In this document: piece after piece, positions 1 through 10,466 of the stretch | Numbering within the stretch: position 1 is the first letter of the stretch | Layout: each line of letters starts with the position of its first letter | From: Monodelphis domestica | Taxonomy: Eukaryota > Chordata > Mammalia > Didelphimorphia > Didelphidae | DNA: 64,000 nucleotides | Assembly: GCF_027887165.1 (NCBI RefSeq) | Contig: NC_077235.1 | Coordinates: 9,682,884-9,746,883, forward strand | Direction: 5' to 3' | The notes under the pieces: model-generated | What the model was told of the DNA's origin: nothing | Seen by the model: only the letters and a program-made list of their open reading frames with translations | Database searches by the model: none | Translations under genes and position numbers: made by a program

Positions 1-564
1 GTGTTGGTCCTTTACCTCTAAGGCCAGGGTTATTTGAAGTACATCACTACCTCTACTAACTAGATGTCCTCGGAGTTAAATACTTGTAACTCAGCCCATT
101 CCAGGACTTTACATTCTTCTTTTATTAAGAGGGGTTCTAGATTCTTTCAACCATACACAACTTAGGTGATCTCTTTTGCATGGATTGTGGATTAATAAAT
201 AGTTGTCTAATCCAGATGATGAAACATCTAGCTTAATGAATACAAAGTTGATGCTGGAGTCAGGAAGAATGCCCTGCCTCTTGCATATTATACTGGCTGT
301 GTGAGGCAGGCAATTCTCCAAGATGAAGTTACACATGACTTGTCAAATGAAATTATGTGTCCTTAGTGGGTGACATAGGAAGGAGGGTTCAGTGCCCTAA
401 AGCTGTTTAAGGAATCTACCCAGGGAGATGAAATTGAGCCCAAAGTTGAAGGAGTACACTGCTGCTTTAATTGCTCCCTGCCTGGAATTGGAAAGGGAGC
501 TGAAGCTGTTCCTACAAGGAAGAACACCGAGAGAAATACTTATATTGCTCATCAAGAATCAACA

Positions 565-1557
565 TTTATTTAGCATCAAATATGGTTACAAAAGTAAAAA
601 CCTGAGTGTCCCCTGCCCTCAAGGAGCTTACATTCTAGTGCTTGGTTCTCTTTCAAACATACCATGAGCCTTCTATAGACTCTAGGATGATCTGCAGACA
701 GGAAGTATAATATCTATAACTGCTGTCGGTCCTCATGTGAAGGCTGCCATTGGATTTTGTAATCTTCAGGGAACTGGGCAGGGACAAAGGGAACTCTGCT
801 GCAAGTCAAGCCAAAAATGCCCAAAGGGCCCTTTAAGCTGCTTCTTGCTTTGGTCTCACACACATTACATGACAAGTGACTCTGTACTTTGCTTTCTATT
901 TAAGTGTATCAGAGGGTCACCAAGGTCTGAAATAGGTATTCTTCTGGGTAGCTAAATCATCAACTTTGCCCTCCAGGACCCTAAGGACTACAAGCTGGGG
1001 AAGGGGGACAGTTAATAGTCTCTGGAATATAATTTTTTTTTTTTACAATCAAATGCTCTTACCAGGCAGCAGTTATTAGTAATTATACTTGAGTCCTTGA
1101 TACAAACTTCAGGATGGTCAGGATTCAGTTAGCACTAACAGGGACACCAAAACACCTGTAAAAACATTTAAAAAACAAACTAGCATTCACTAAACACTGA
1201 AATATTCCAAGTGTACCAAGTAAATCCAGCTTTTAGGTTGTCTGAAACTATCGATGAGGAATCAATGGTTGTTTTCACAAATACTTCACCGGTGTATATA
1301 TACATACACAGATATCTAGCACCATGTCTTACAACAACTTAGCATGTTCTATGCAAGTGAAACAAATGAGACTAGTGACAACATGGCAGTTGGGGAGGTT
1401 CTGCTGTTCCACTGCTTACTAGTTAGGTATTAATCTGTTCCTTTCCAGGTAAATCTGATCTGACCTGGATAGATGTCAGAGGCCTGGGCAGATCTTAAGC
1501 AAAAGTACAAAGGCCACCTTACCCAACAGAAACAGAAAGGACTCTGCCTAAGATTAT
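565..1557 (-). other. Probable 3' UTR of the NIPA2-like gene
   Basis: Between the stop codon and a minus-strand AATAAA at 565–570 there is no competing gene. The AATAAA lies in or beside an old repeat (the plus strand around 600–640 carries the sequence common to a mammalian CR1/MIR-type tail), so the true polyadenylation site could differ. Positions 1–564 hold nothing recognisable. Confidence 0.35.
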
Positions 1558-2180
1558 TCACAGATTTTCAATCTCTTCCACCTCAATATTCTGGAACTCT
1601 TTGTTGAGGTCCTCCCTATTTAGGAGAGGCTGATTTTGTCTTTCATTTTCCCTCCAGGGAGGAGCATGGGGATTACTTGAACCTGACCTTGGAGAAAAAT
1701 ATATCAGGTCAGGAGAAAAAGGAATATCTCGAAAGGCATGAAGAAGGAAAATGCCAAAAACAATGGTTAGGAAACCACTGATTGTGCCGATGACGCTGTC
1801 TAGGACCATATACTGCCATTCCTTAAAAAGAATGGCAGAGCAGGTCATGACAGCTGTTGTGAAAAGGACATAATAGATGGGAGTAACTATGGAGGTATTG
1901 AAAATGTCCAAGGCCCGGTTCAGATAGTTGATCTGAATACTTATGCAAATCACCAGACAAAACAACAGCACCCAACCAAGGGGCTCTTTCAGGACAGGCT
2001 TCCCTGAAAAAAGCTCCTTTAGAGAGATGCCCAAACCCTTGACACAGGACACAGAAAGGGAACCGATTGAGGAGCAGATCAGAACATACACCAAGACGTT
2101 ACTGTGGCCATATCGAGGTCCTACCACAAAGATGAGGGCAGTGGAACTGGCCAGTACACATATGGCAAAGCCAATAAATC
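1558..2180 (-). CDS. NIPA2-like last coding exon
   Basis: A 623-nt exon encoding the C-terminal half: several membrane helices including [20 protein letters not shown], the motif [20 protein letters not shown], and [20 protein letters not shown] polar cytosolic tail ends in EVEEIENL and a TGA at 1558–1560. Acceptor CTCTCAG at 2181. The ORF extends upstream past the acceptor to an in-frame ATG at 2223, but that extension is intronic. Confidence 0.92.
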
Positions 2181-5100
2181 CTGAGAGAAAAGAAAATTCA
2201 ATTAGTAAGAATCTGAAATCCATTATTCTACAGACATAGGAAAGGCTAAATCACAAAAACTATATACTATCACATCTCAGCAAGAGTAAATGGATTTGAA
2301 CTTGAAAGTCCTCTAATCACATTAACAAGTAAGGTTTTAGTTCTAAATTTTTTCCATATAGCTATCACCATCAAAAAAAAAAAGGTCTAATGTGAAGAGA
2401 CGGACAGTTTCTGTGTCAGATACTTATTTGGTAACAACCTCGGGGTGGGGGTAAGCAGGAAACATCGGATCAGGATTCAGGTACAAGAGTAGGGAATTCT
2501 TGAGGAGAAAATGGCCCACAGGATTTAGAACTAGCAAAGTAATATAATCTCAAGTGGGAAGTAAGGCTCCTGCTAAGGAGCTAGATTAGGGTGCTTAAAA
2601 CATGGTGCTCTTCTATCACCTAAAAAGTAAATGAGAAGACCTTCAAACAAAAAGGGTAGAAACCACACAGATTATTAAATCTGGGTACCTATATGAAATG
2701 CACCTCTGAAACTTGTGATAAAATAATGGAGAAATGGAACCAGGAGGTTATTTTGTCTAAATCCTGCAATCCCCCATGGAAGGGGGAAAACAGCTGGGGT
2801 GGTGCTATAATCCTACACAGTAGGTGCTTTGCTGAGAATCAGTATATAAAAATGAATCCAAGGGTCAATCTCCAGTGACAAGGACAAGAAGCTTAGGACA
2901 GAGGGGAAATGGAAGTGGGAAGACAATGAGTTCAGTCTGAGACATCCAGGATGACATGTCTAACAAGCAGCTAGAGATACTTGATTCTACCTCAGGGGAT
3001 AAAACAGGGCCAAACATGTCATTTGAGAGCCATCTACATAGAGGTGACAATTGGACCCCTAAAAACAGATGAAATCACCAAAGAGCATAAAGAAAGAAAA
3101 AGACCTGGGACAGAGCCTTAAAAAGGACATCCAATGTTTGGTGGCAGGAAGAGGAGAACAAACTAGAGAAGGAAACTGGGAAAAGGTGAATTAAGAAGTA
3201 ACAGAGGGGTTGGATCCAAAGATAAGTAAATTGGTAAGAAGTCTCAAGTAAAGGGCCCCTGGATCTCTGTTAAATAGCTCATTTCACCAATGACTTGAAG
3301 AAAGGCATACCTGGCCTGCTTGCTTATCAATTTGCAGATGACACAAACCTAGGAAGAATGAAAGAATTCGAATCCAAGAGGATCTCAACAAGTTAGATCA
3401 CTGGGTCAAATTTAGTAAGACAGTAATAGGGATAGATGTGGTGTGTTAAGGCTCTCTCTCTTTTTCTTTTCTAAATCACTTACCTTCTATCTTAGAATCG
3501 ATAAGAAGTATCGGTTCCAAGGCAGAAGAACGGTGAGGAGTAGGCATTTGGGGTTAAGTGACTTGCCCAGGATCTCACAGCCAGGAAGTGTCAGGCCACA
3601 TTTGAACTCAGGACCTCTCATCTCTAAGGCTGGCTCTCTATTCACTGAGCTACCTAGCTACCCCCAAACTATATCTTGTTTTGGTTCTCTTGACCTCCTT
3701 TCTAGTTAGCATAGTAAGTTTAAAGGCAGCTAGGCAGCATAGTAGATAAAGCCCTGGGCTGGGCCTGAGCCTGAAGTCAGGAAGACTCATCTTTCTGATT
3801 TCAAATCTGGCCTCAGACCCTAACTAGTTGTGGTATCCTTGACATGTCACTTCACCCTGTTTGCCTCAGTTTCCTCATCTGTAAAATGAGCTGGAGAAGG
3901 AAATCCAAACTGTTCCAGTATCTTTGCCAAGAAAACCCCAAAAGGGGTCACGGACAGTCTTGAACAACTGAAAAGCAACAACAATAGTAAGTTTTAAGTA
4001 GCCAGTACAAAGCAGCAAAAGCAGGAAATGAGATTACAAAGAGAAATCTTAGAAGCTATGTACAAACTGTTCCAAAGATAAAAGCAGCATAATTTACAAA
4101 CTGTATCCTATATTAAGCAAAAATCACATTCTGGCAATATATGCTGAATCAAGGGAAGTCATCTTGACTTTGTTGTCAAGGCCTTTGGATCTTATGCTAT
4201 GTATATATCTAGATAAGTTTCAGATATCCCTAACAAGTCCAGTGGAATAGCAAATAGTCCTGATAACTTTGAGATGATGAGGATATATTAATGAACTAAA
4301 TCCAAGGTGCAATCTTATCCTCCAGTCCCACAATGTCTGTTTCTGTATCCCTTCTTATCAACTGTCTCTATACTTTCTGTGTTGTTCCCCGTTATGCTCA
4401 TTGTGCCCCATTAAAGTGTGATTGTGGCCTCACTTCCAATTCTGTCATGGTCTTCCCCAATAGTAGCCAAAGAACTAGGCACACTGATATCATTCATATG
4501 ATCTCATACTTAAATTAGGACAAATCAACGTTGCAAGTACAAGATGGCTAGTCAACAGTCCCTCACAACGAGAAGGGGTGTGGCAGCTTAAAGCAGCCAA
4601 AAAAAAAAGCAAATGCCATACTAAAGTCCATCAGGAGACATTGGGACCACGATTGGGAGGGGGGGGGCCTCCATCAGGACTCTATTCTGATCAGCTGAAA
4701 CTGTATTCTGTTCATTTAGCTCTGGCTGCTACATTTTACAAGGAACAGCACTAAACCAGAGAACAGTTAGAGGAGGGGAACCTGGATGGTAATGGAAATG
4801 GCAATCACATATGGAAATAAGCTGAAAGAATTGGGAGATGGGTAGTCTGGAGAAGACAAGTGGGACTGGGATAGGAATAACAGTTTCAAGAACTTGAAAG
4901 ACTATCTACCGAAGAGGACTCACACTTGCTCTGCTTGGCCCCTGACATAAGAACCAGGGGTAGTGGGAGAACCTATAAAGGAGCAAATTTTAGCTTGATA
5001 TTGGGAGAAACAACTAAGTCTATGCAAGAAGGTAAAGGTCTATCTCAGAAGGTAGTAAGTTCCCTCTCCCTGGAAGTATTCAGAGAAAGGTTTGATGACT

Positions 5101-8100
5101 ACTTTCAACAGCTTCTGAGATCCACTCCCTCCAGCTCAGACTCTAGAAGGGCAGTGAAAATAAAAGGGGAGCAGAGAACCAAAAACATAGATGTGGCTCT
5201 GCTTCTGAATTCAAGGTTTCTCCATGTTTGACTGATTGGCCATGCTATACCAGCAATTCTGAAAAGGAAAATCAAAGGAATTCCATGAGGAGGAAGGTTC
5301 TAAAGGTCCCAGATGGAGATTGCTCACATGGCCAACAACTAGCTGTCACTGTCTCAGCCCCATCCAAACTAATCCTGCTGTCATCTCTTTTCCTCTCAAC
5401 AGATGGAAAAGTTTACCTCTGAACTTCATGGGAAAAATAGAGCTCTCTTTCCCTAGGGATCAAACCAAACCTTCTGTTTGTTCTTGTGAAAGGTAAAGTG
5501 GAGGGGGGCCCCACAAAATTTTGAAAACTACTGCTCTGATAAATTCATGATTATGATTAATAAAGTCCAGAGAAAATGAAATACATTATCCCAGATGAAG
5601 ATGGCAATTTCCTCTTATCTCCTATCTTTCAAAATGGTACTTCCCAAGAAACAGGCATGTAATTTGATTTCTCTGTCAAATTAGGGTAATCAGAAATAGG
5701 CAGGTAGTAAGAGTGATGTAGGACCAGAGTTTGGTGAATAAGAATGAGAAAAAACAAAGTATCTGAAGGAAGACTTTATTGACTAGCAGCCAACCAACTG
5801 GTGAATTGCTCTACATTTAGGTAGTTTGGTTTTTAAACCAGACACTGTAATCAGAACCATATGTGAGGGGCAGCTAGGTGGCACAGTACTTAGAGCACCA
5901 GGCCTGGAGTCAGAAGGACCTGGGTTCAAACTGGCCTCAGATACTTCATAGCTAGGTGGCCCTGGGCAAGCCACTTAACCCCAATCACCTAGTCCTTGCT
6001 GTTCTTCTCTCTTAGAATTGATACTAAAACAGAAGATAAAAAAGAATCATATGTGAAGTCCTTTCAGCTTAGAACCTGTACATACCAGTTTCCAGAACTC
6101 AAGAGAAACTGTGGCCTTCTTCATGCCAGAATGAATCATTAGAGTAGGACTGAAGATTCAGCATGGGATAGGGTTGAAAGCAGGGACTATTAAAATCACT
6201 TATCTTCTTCCATTAAGGAAGAAGAGGGGGTAGACCTCTGAGAGAAAAGAAATGAAAATCCCACCCAAGGCTTTTGTTATACATACTAAGTTATTTTAGA
6301 TCAAAATCATATTAGAATTTCCTATCTGGTACCTGGACTTTTCAGCTTCTCAGACATCTCTGCCAAGGTGAGGATCATCTCCTCCTGTGGGGCATGGATC
6401 ACCATCATTGTTGAACCCAGAATACTGAGCACACAGCCAATCTTCCCATGAACATTCAATTTCTCATTCAAGAAGTAAGAGGACAAAATGGAACTGAGGA
6501 TAAACATGAAACGTGTCAATGTACCCAAGCAGAGATTCCTTTGCCAAAAACACTCATCTAAAAATCAATACCATACTGCCTCAGGACAGTGAAAACCACC
6601 AAGTTCACCAGAGTTTTCAGTATATTATATACAACTTCAATAAGAGGGAAATAGCTAAGCATTTAACTGGGCTTAGCAGATCCTGGGAAGAAAAAAAAAG
6701 GGAGAACCAGTAGAGGACACAAGAAGATAAACAAAACCAAAGAACCATGAATGCATAAATAGTTATTTAAGTTCAGTCAGAGTTGGTGGGCAGGAAGAAA
6801 ACAATCTGCTCTATTCATGAAAAAGAATTCATCATAATAGCAATCTCATGAAGTTCTAAAATGAAACTCTCTCCAAAAACAGATAATTATGTGTGAATTT
6901 TAGTTTTACTTAACCCTACTTAGTCTTTAGAAATTCTAGCAACCAGAAATGTAAACACCCTTACTTAAGGATTAAGTGTTGAGGAGGATGGCCTATGACT
7001 GACATGTGCTAGCAAGTGACAAATCAGAAACAACCGATAGAACCCCTAGGCTGTCCTAAGTCAAGCTTCAGTTACCATTAGTACATGTGAGGCACAGGAA
7101 GTGATGTAAAGAAATGCCTATCTATTTCGAGTGACTTCCTCTCTCCAGCTCTCTCTCGTGGAGATGTTGGGCTCGTCAGTGAGGGGAGCTCGTGGCAGTG
7201 TTCTTAACGTGCTTGGTGAGTGGTTAGGCTGATTCCTCCTTTCCTTTACCTCCTAAAGTGCTATCCTCCTAGGAGACCCTTCATCTCAGAGGAGGCCTCA
7301 TGGCTGGTAGCCAAGCTAAATTGAGAAGGCCCTTTGGCCAAGGCCTCTGAACTCTTGCCTGACTTGGCCTGGGCCGGAGCAGTTTAGATGCTCTTCGTCT
7401 TAATTTCTTCCCTCTATTGTAATTAAACCACCATAAAAATCCCAAACTGACTTGCGTATTTTATTGGGACTGAATTAATCCCTGGCGACCACTAGTATAA
7501 AATATTCAGTCAACAACCCCTAATTTTACCCCTTACATATGGGAAAGAAAAACTTTTCAAAACACTTCAAGTAATTAAAATTTGTGAAAGGAATATAAGA
7601 AAACAAGGCTATTAGGGAACTGGAGTAAAAAGTTCTGAGCAAGAATACATCACCTCTTCCTGTTGGTTGCTAGGTCACAGATTTTTTAAAAAGCACCTGA
7701 ATGTTGCTTACCTGACTAACACACTCAGTGCACCCAAGGGTGTCACTAGTGTGGCTGGGGCAAAAGCATAGGCAGCAAAATTAGCAGCTTCTCCAACTCC
7801 CACTGCAAAGGAGAAAAAATTTTCTTGGTTAGGAAGGTGATCTTCACCACAGACAAATCTTGGCATGTGTACAATGTTATCTACAGCAACTACAGAATGA
7901 CCCTTATCTCTCATCAGATCTTGATGAAGACAATCTGGGACCCTGAACCCAAGAGCTCTGGGAATAGCACTTCTTTCAGCCCAGTGCCCTTGGCCATCAA
8001 CCCTGGGCAGCAATTCCTGTGGAGAGGTAGCCTGGCCACTGCTCTAAGAGGTATTATAGATACAGCTTCTGGAGGCCAAGAAAATAAAGTTCTTGCACCA

Positions 8101-10445
8101 AAGTTTGTGGCCCTGTCCAGTGGTTCAACATTAGAAACTATGATTTTATCAGGGTAAATGACGTAAAAGAAGAGACATGACTACTTGCTTGGCCATTGTA
8201 CCCTCAAGACAACAAGACTTTTCCATCCCATTTGTAGTGGGAGCTTCCCAAATGAGTTGTCCACCCCATTAGAATGTGGACTCCTCCAGAGCATAGACTG
8301 TCTGCCTTTTCTATCTGTAACCCTAGGGTTTAGTTGAGTGTTTTGTATGTGTTAAGTACATAATAAATGCTCCATTCATCATTCCCTCATGTGTCCATCC
8401 ATACAGTTCTTAAACCTATCTGATGCAAAGCCTTGGGTTCTGACTTGTGCTTGCTTAATAAACTCTTATTTACCTAGTTCTTTTAGGCAACTTCTTTCTT
8501 GATGACATAAATCCTTCAGCAGTAGTAAAATAGGATGCTGTACCAATAACTGATTGATGGCCTGACAGACTGAGATTATAACTCCAGTAAGCAAAGGTAA
8601 ATTAATTCATATGGCACTATGTACCAATAAATGAGGACTACTGGCTAAGTGCTAAATAAGTTTAGCAGAGATAACAGGAGGTGATAATGAGACCATTCTA
8701 TACTAAAGCAAAAGTCTAAGTAGTCTGGAATTTCATTCAAGGCCCTTGGGCACCAGCAAGTTGTAGACACAAGAGGAAGAGGTACAATTATTGTGACTTG
8801 AAGGCCCTAGGAAGCATGCTGTCACTGTAATTCATTCATCTATTTGGAAAATGGATGAGTCAGAAAGATACAAAAGAGGTTTCTCATAAGGGAAGGGGGA
8901 GTGAATATGGGTGTCTACCTATGGGACCATGTAGGAGTATACTGATACTTTGAGTGTTCATGATATAGGAAAGGAAGTCTTAGTTAGGGAGTTAAAAAGG
9001 AAATCACAAGTACTTGTTGGTCTATACCAAACCAGGTTATAATCAATGTGATCAAAAATTGGTTTTATATTTTGTGTGTATTTTTGCTAGAATACAAATG
9101 GTTGAATATAACTGCAACAGAAAAAAATTGTTTTACATGTTTAATGTGGAATGGTCATCTTTCCAGCTTACCCTAAAATTGTCTTATTTGACTATCTTTT
9201 CAGGCAGCAATTTCATGAACAATCCAAGAAAACTTACTGGATATTAGTCCAGCCCACCAGAGCCACTCCTTTAGGTATGCATGGCCACCGTGACCTAAAA
9301 AAGGGAGAAGTTGTTATGAAACTACCAGGCCTGAACAACTGGAATAAAGGAAAATCATAGTAAAATTGGAACATTTTTCTTTGGCTGAAAAGATAATTTT
9401 TCTGTTCTTCCTGACAAGCTAGAATCTGGTGGGGCCTTGGATTCCTCCTCTTCAACTTGCAACTTCCTAAAAGTTTTTCTTTTATTTCTTTTTTTTAGCA
9501 CAAGAAATCACTGACTGGACATTTTGACCTGAATTTGTGAATTCCAAATGCAGACAATTTATTATGGCCCCCCAGTAGCAGTATGGCAGTTCCTTTCAAA
9601 ACAGCCTGGGAAAAGAAACTCTAGTAGTGGGCTTTGGGTTTGGGCATGGCACATACCAGTGGGCAAGAGTTGAGACAAATAAAGCCCAATTCTTTTTTTT
9701 CCTTTAAACCCTTACCTTTCATCTTGGAGTCAATACTGTGTATTGTCTCCAAGGCAGAAGAGCAGTAAGGACTAGGCAATGGGGGTTAAGTGACTTGCCC
9801 AGGGTCACACAGCTGGGAAGTGTCTGAGGCCAAATTTGAACCTAGGACCTCCCATCTCTAGGCCTGAATCTCAATCCACTGAGCCACCCAGCTGCCCCCA
9901 TAAAGCCCAATTCTGATGTATTCTGGGCCCCTTTTAATCATGGACTCAGAACAAAAGAATTTGAATGGGACAAGCTTTTAAAAATCTGAACTTCACAACT
10001 GCTTTCCTAAATCACTTAATCTTCCCATTACCAAATAACAGCTATGTCTGCAGCACAGCTCCTTGAAACTCTTCAGTTTTCTTCAATCCCAGACATCTGT
10101 TATCTCTCTCCATTATCATGGGAATGATAAATCAAATTCAGAGACAATCCTAAAAACTACCTTTGAACTCATTTCAACCTTTTCTAGGAGCCAATCGGCA
10201 AAGATGCTAATAATAACAATCTGTACAGATTTTCATGTTGGCTTCCTTTAATCTTTTCAGTCCAAAGGAAAGGAAAAATTCTAACAAACCAACCCAGGAA
10301 TACAGTTTGCTATACCTGCTCTCAACGAGCCCCTGCTGGCAATCTTAAGAAGTCCTTTTTTTTTCAGGATGAAGCTTGCACCAATGAAAATGCTGGAGCT
10401 GAGAGCCAAGCAGAGACCGATATAGAAGTTATTGTGTGCAGCCAT
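1558..10445 (-). CDS. NIPA2-like magnesium transporter, complete, 5 coding exons
   Basis: Predicted multi-pass membrane Mg2+ transporter of the NIPA family (DUF803/EamA-like fold), acting at the plasma membrane and endosomes in known relatives. Coding exons in transcript order: 10445–10316, 9294–9238, 7802–7712, 6493–6333, 2180–1558. All introns are GT–AG and the phases (1, 1, 2, 1) chain into 353 codons plus stop; human NIPA2 is about 360. Start ATG at 10445 ([11 protein letters not shown]). Diagnostic stretches include [58 protein letters not shown] and AILFKEWQ; these follow NIPA2 more closely than NIPA1 (recalled comparison). The tail is polar and poorly conserved, as expected. There is no frameshift or stop, and introns rule out a retrocopy. 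It is transcribed away from TAF7L. It could be the NIPA2 orthologue itself or a separate X-linked paralogue; the sequence alone does not decide. Confidence 0.9.
2860..3185 (-). repeat. L2-type LINE fragment
   Basis: The minus strand encodes a decayed piece of an L2-family reverse transcriptase ([19 protein letters not shown]), corresponding to the widely shared CLLDISTWMS motif. The plus-strand text (AGACATCCAGG..., GGGACAGAGCC...) is the usual antisense signature of L2. Confidence 0.5.
3452..3666 (-). repeat. Marsupial CORE-SINE, minus
   Basis: Full-length-looking copy: T-rich start, CTTACCTTCTATCTTAGAAT, a core with GTGACTTGCCCAGGATC, and the end AGCTACCTAGCTACCCCC. It is one of six copies of this subfamily in the window (also 5867, 9694, 29333, 43570 and 44118, with 35377 as a plus-strand member). 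Confidence 0.8.
3725..3985 (+). repeat. Marsupial SINE with long 3' tail
   Basis: Begins GGCAGCTAGGCAGCATAGTA, has the CORE/MIR-like middle with TTTCCTCATCTGTAAAATGA, and continues through GGAGAAGGAAATCC and TTTGCCAAGAAAACCCC to a CAACAACAA end. This tail defines a second SINE subfamily different from the neighbouring copy. Confidence 0.75.
5505..5548 (+). mobile_element. hAT-type DNA transposon end, fragment
   Basis: CCACAAAATTTTGAAAACTACTGCTCTG resembles the right end of a MER1/Charlie-type element. No left end was recognised. Confidence 0.3.
5867..6045 (+). repeat. Marsupial CORE-SINE, plus
   Basis: Starts GGGGCAGCTAGGTGGCACAG and has CCCTGGGCAAGCCACTTAAC. It ends in an AGAATTGATACTAAAACAGA segment and A-rich tail. 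It lies in intron 4 of the NIPA2-like gene. Confidence 0.8.
6333..6493 (-). CDS. NIPA2-like coding exon 4
   Basis: A 161-nt exon. It encodes [20 protein letters not shown], then a membrane helix with [16 protein letters not shown] and the cytosolic loop [10 protein letters not shown]. Acceptor ATCCTCAG, donor CCAG|GTACCA. The following intron (2181–6332) is the longest within the coding part and is filled with an L3 LINE and SINEs. Confidence 0.9.
6977..7537 (+). mobile_element. Solitary LTR of an endogenous retrovirus (fossil)
   Basis: A block of about 560 bp starting TGTTGAGGAGG and ending CCCCTTACA. It has an ATTAAA-type polyadenylation region near 7420 and a downstream segment ending in CTGGCGACCAC, typical of retroviral LTRs. 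There is no internal coding region, so this is a lone LTR left in intron 3 of the NIPA2-like gene. Flanking target duplications are not clear. Family is probably gammaretrovirus-like (ERV1), by general layout only; age is moderate to old. Confidence 0.55.
7712..7802 (-). CDS. NIPA2-like coding exon 3
   Basis: A 91-nt exon that encodes the family signature [20 protein letters not shown], nearly invariant in NIPA proteins. Acceptor TCCTTTGCAG, donor CAG|GTAAGC. It begins with the split Met codon (a|tg) completing ISMGVGEAAN and ends in phase 2. Confidence 0.9.
8262..8385 (+). repeat. L2 3' end fragment
   Basis: TTAGAATGTGGACTCCTCCAG...TAAGTACATAATAAATGCTC is the usual 3' end of L2 (the 'GTGAGCTCCTTGAGGGCAGG' type module and an AATAAATG end) in diverged form. 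Confidence 0.6.
9238..9294 (-). CDS. NIPA2-like coding exon 2
   Basis: A 57-nt exon encoding [19 protein letters not shown]. It is flanked by acceptor TTTTTTAG and donor TCCA|GTAAGT. It carries the conserved KEWLWWAG motif that precedes the next membrane helix in NIPA proteins. Entry phase 1, exit phase 1. Confidence 0.87.
9694..9900 (-). repeat. Marsupial CORE-SINE with 14-bp target-site duplication
   Basis: Complete copy between perfect direct repeats TAAAGCCCAATTCT at 9680–9693 and 9901–9914. The perfect duplication shows a fairly recent LINE-driven insertion. It lies in intron 1 of the NIPA2-like gene. Confidence 0.9.
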
Positions 10446-10466
10446 TTTGTCTGGCCAGCACTGGTC
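10316..10466 (-). CDS. NIPA2-like first coding exon with 5' UTR part
   Basis: The ATG at 10445 is preceded by a short untranslated stretch and a good splice acceptor (pyrimidine-rich, ending CCCAACAG) that puts the exon start at 10466. The gene therefore should have an upstream non-coding exon, probably in the CpG island at 13.3 kb. The exon encodes the N-terminus and first transmembrane helix ([19 protein letters not shown]) followed by [17 protein letters not shown]. The KKK is encoded by a run of nine A (minus strand; 10356–10364). The donor is CAG|GTATAG at 10315. Confidence 0.85.

Larger units (their letters stand above)
3240..5200 (+). repeat. L3/CR1 LINE fragment interrupted by SINEs
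   Basis: Two pieces, 3240–3440 and about 4740–5200, read as consecutive parts of an L3 (CR1-like) element. The first matches the reverse-transcriptase region (frame resembling FADDTNLGR in decayed form, with AACACTGGG-type follow-on). The second matches the 3' region ending in the LEVF-type segment of the ORF end. The gap is filled by two SINEs and unassigned sequence. The element lies in intron 4 of the NIPA2-like gene. Confidence 0.55.

Noticed and set aside
2223-2223. Start codon at 2223 for the C-terminal half of the NIPA2-like protein
   Set aside because: The splice acceptor at 2181 and upstream exons with matching phase show the frame upstream of 2180 is intronic.
1943-2239. 98-codon plus-strand open frame
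   Set aside because: Shadow of the last NIPA2-like exon on the other strand.
7825-8157. 110-codon plus-strand open frame
   Set aside because: Sits in an intron of the NIPA2-like gene on the opposite strand, with no domain and no splice partners.
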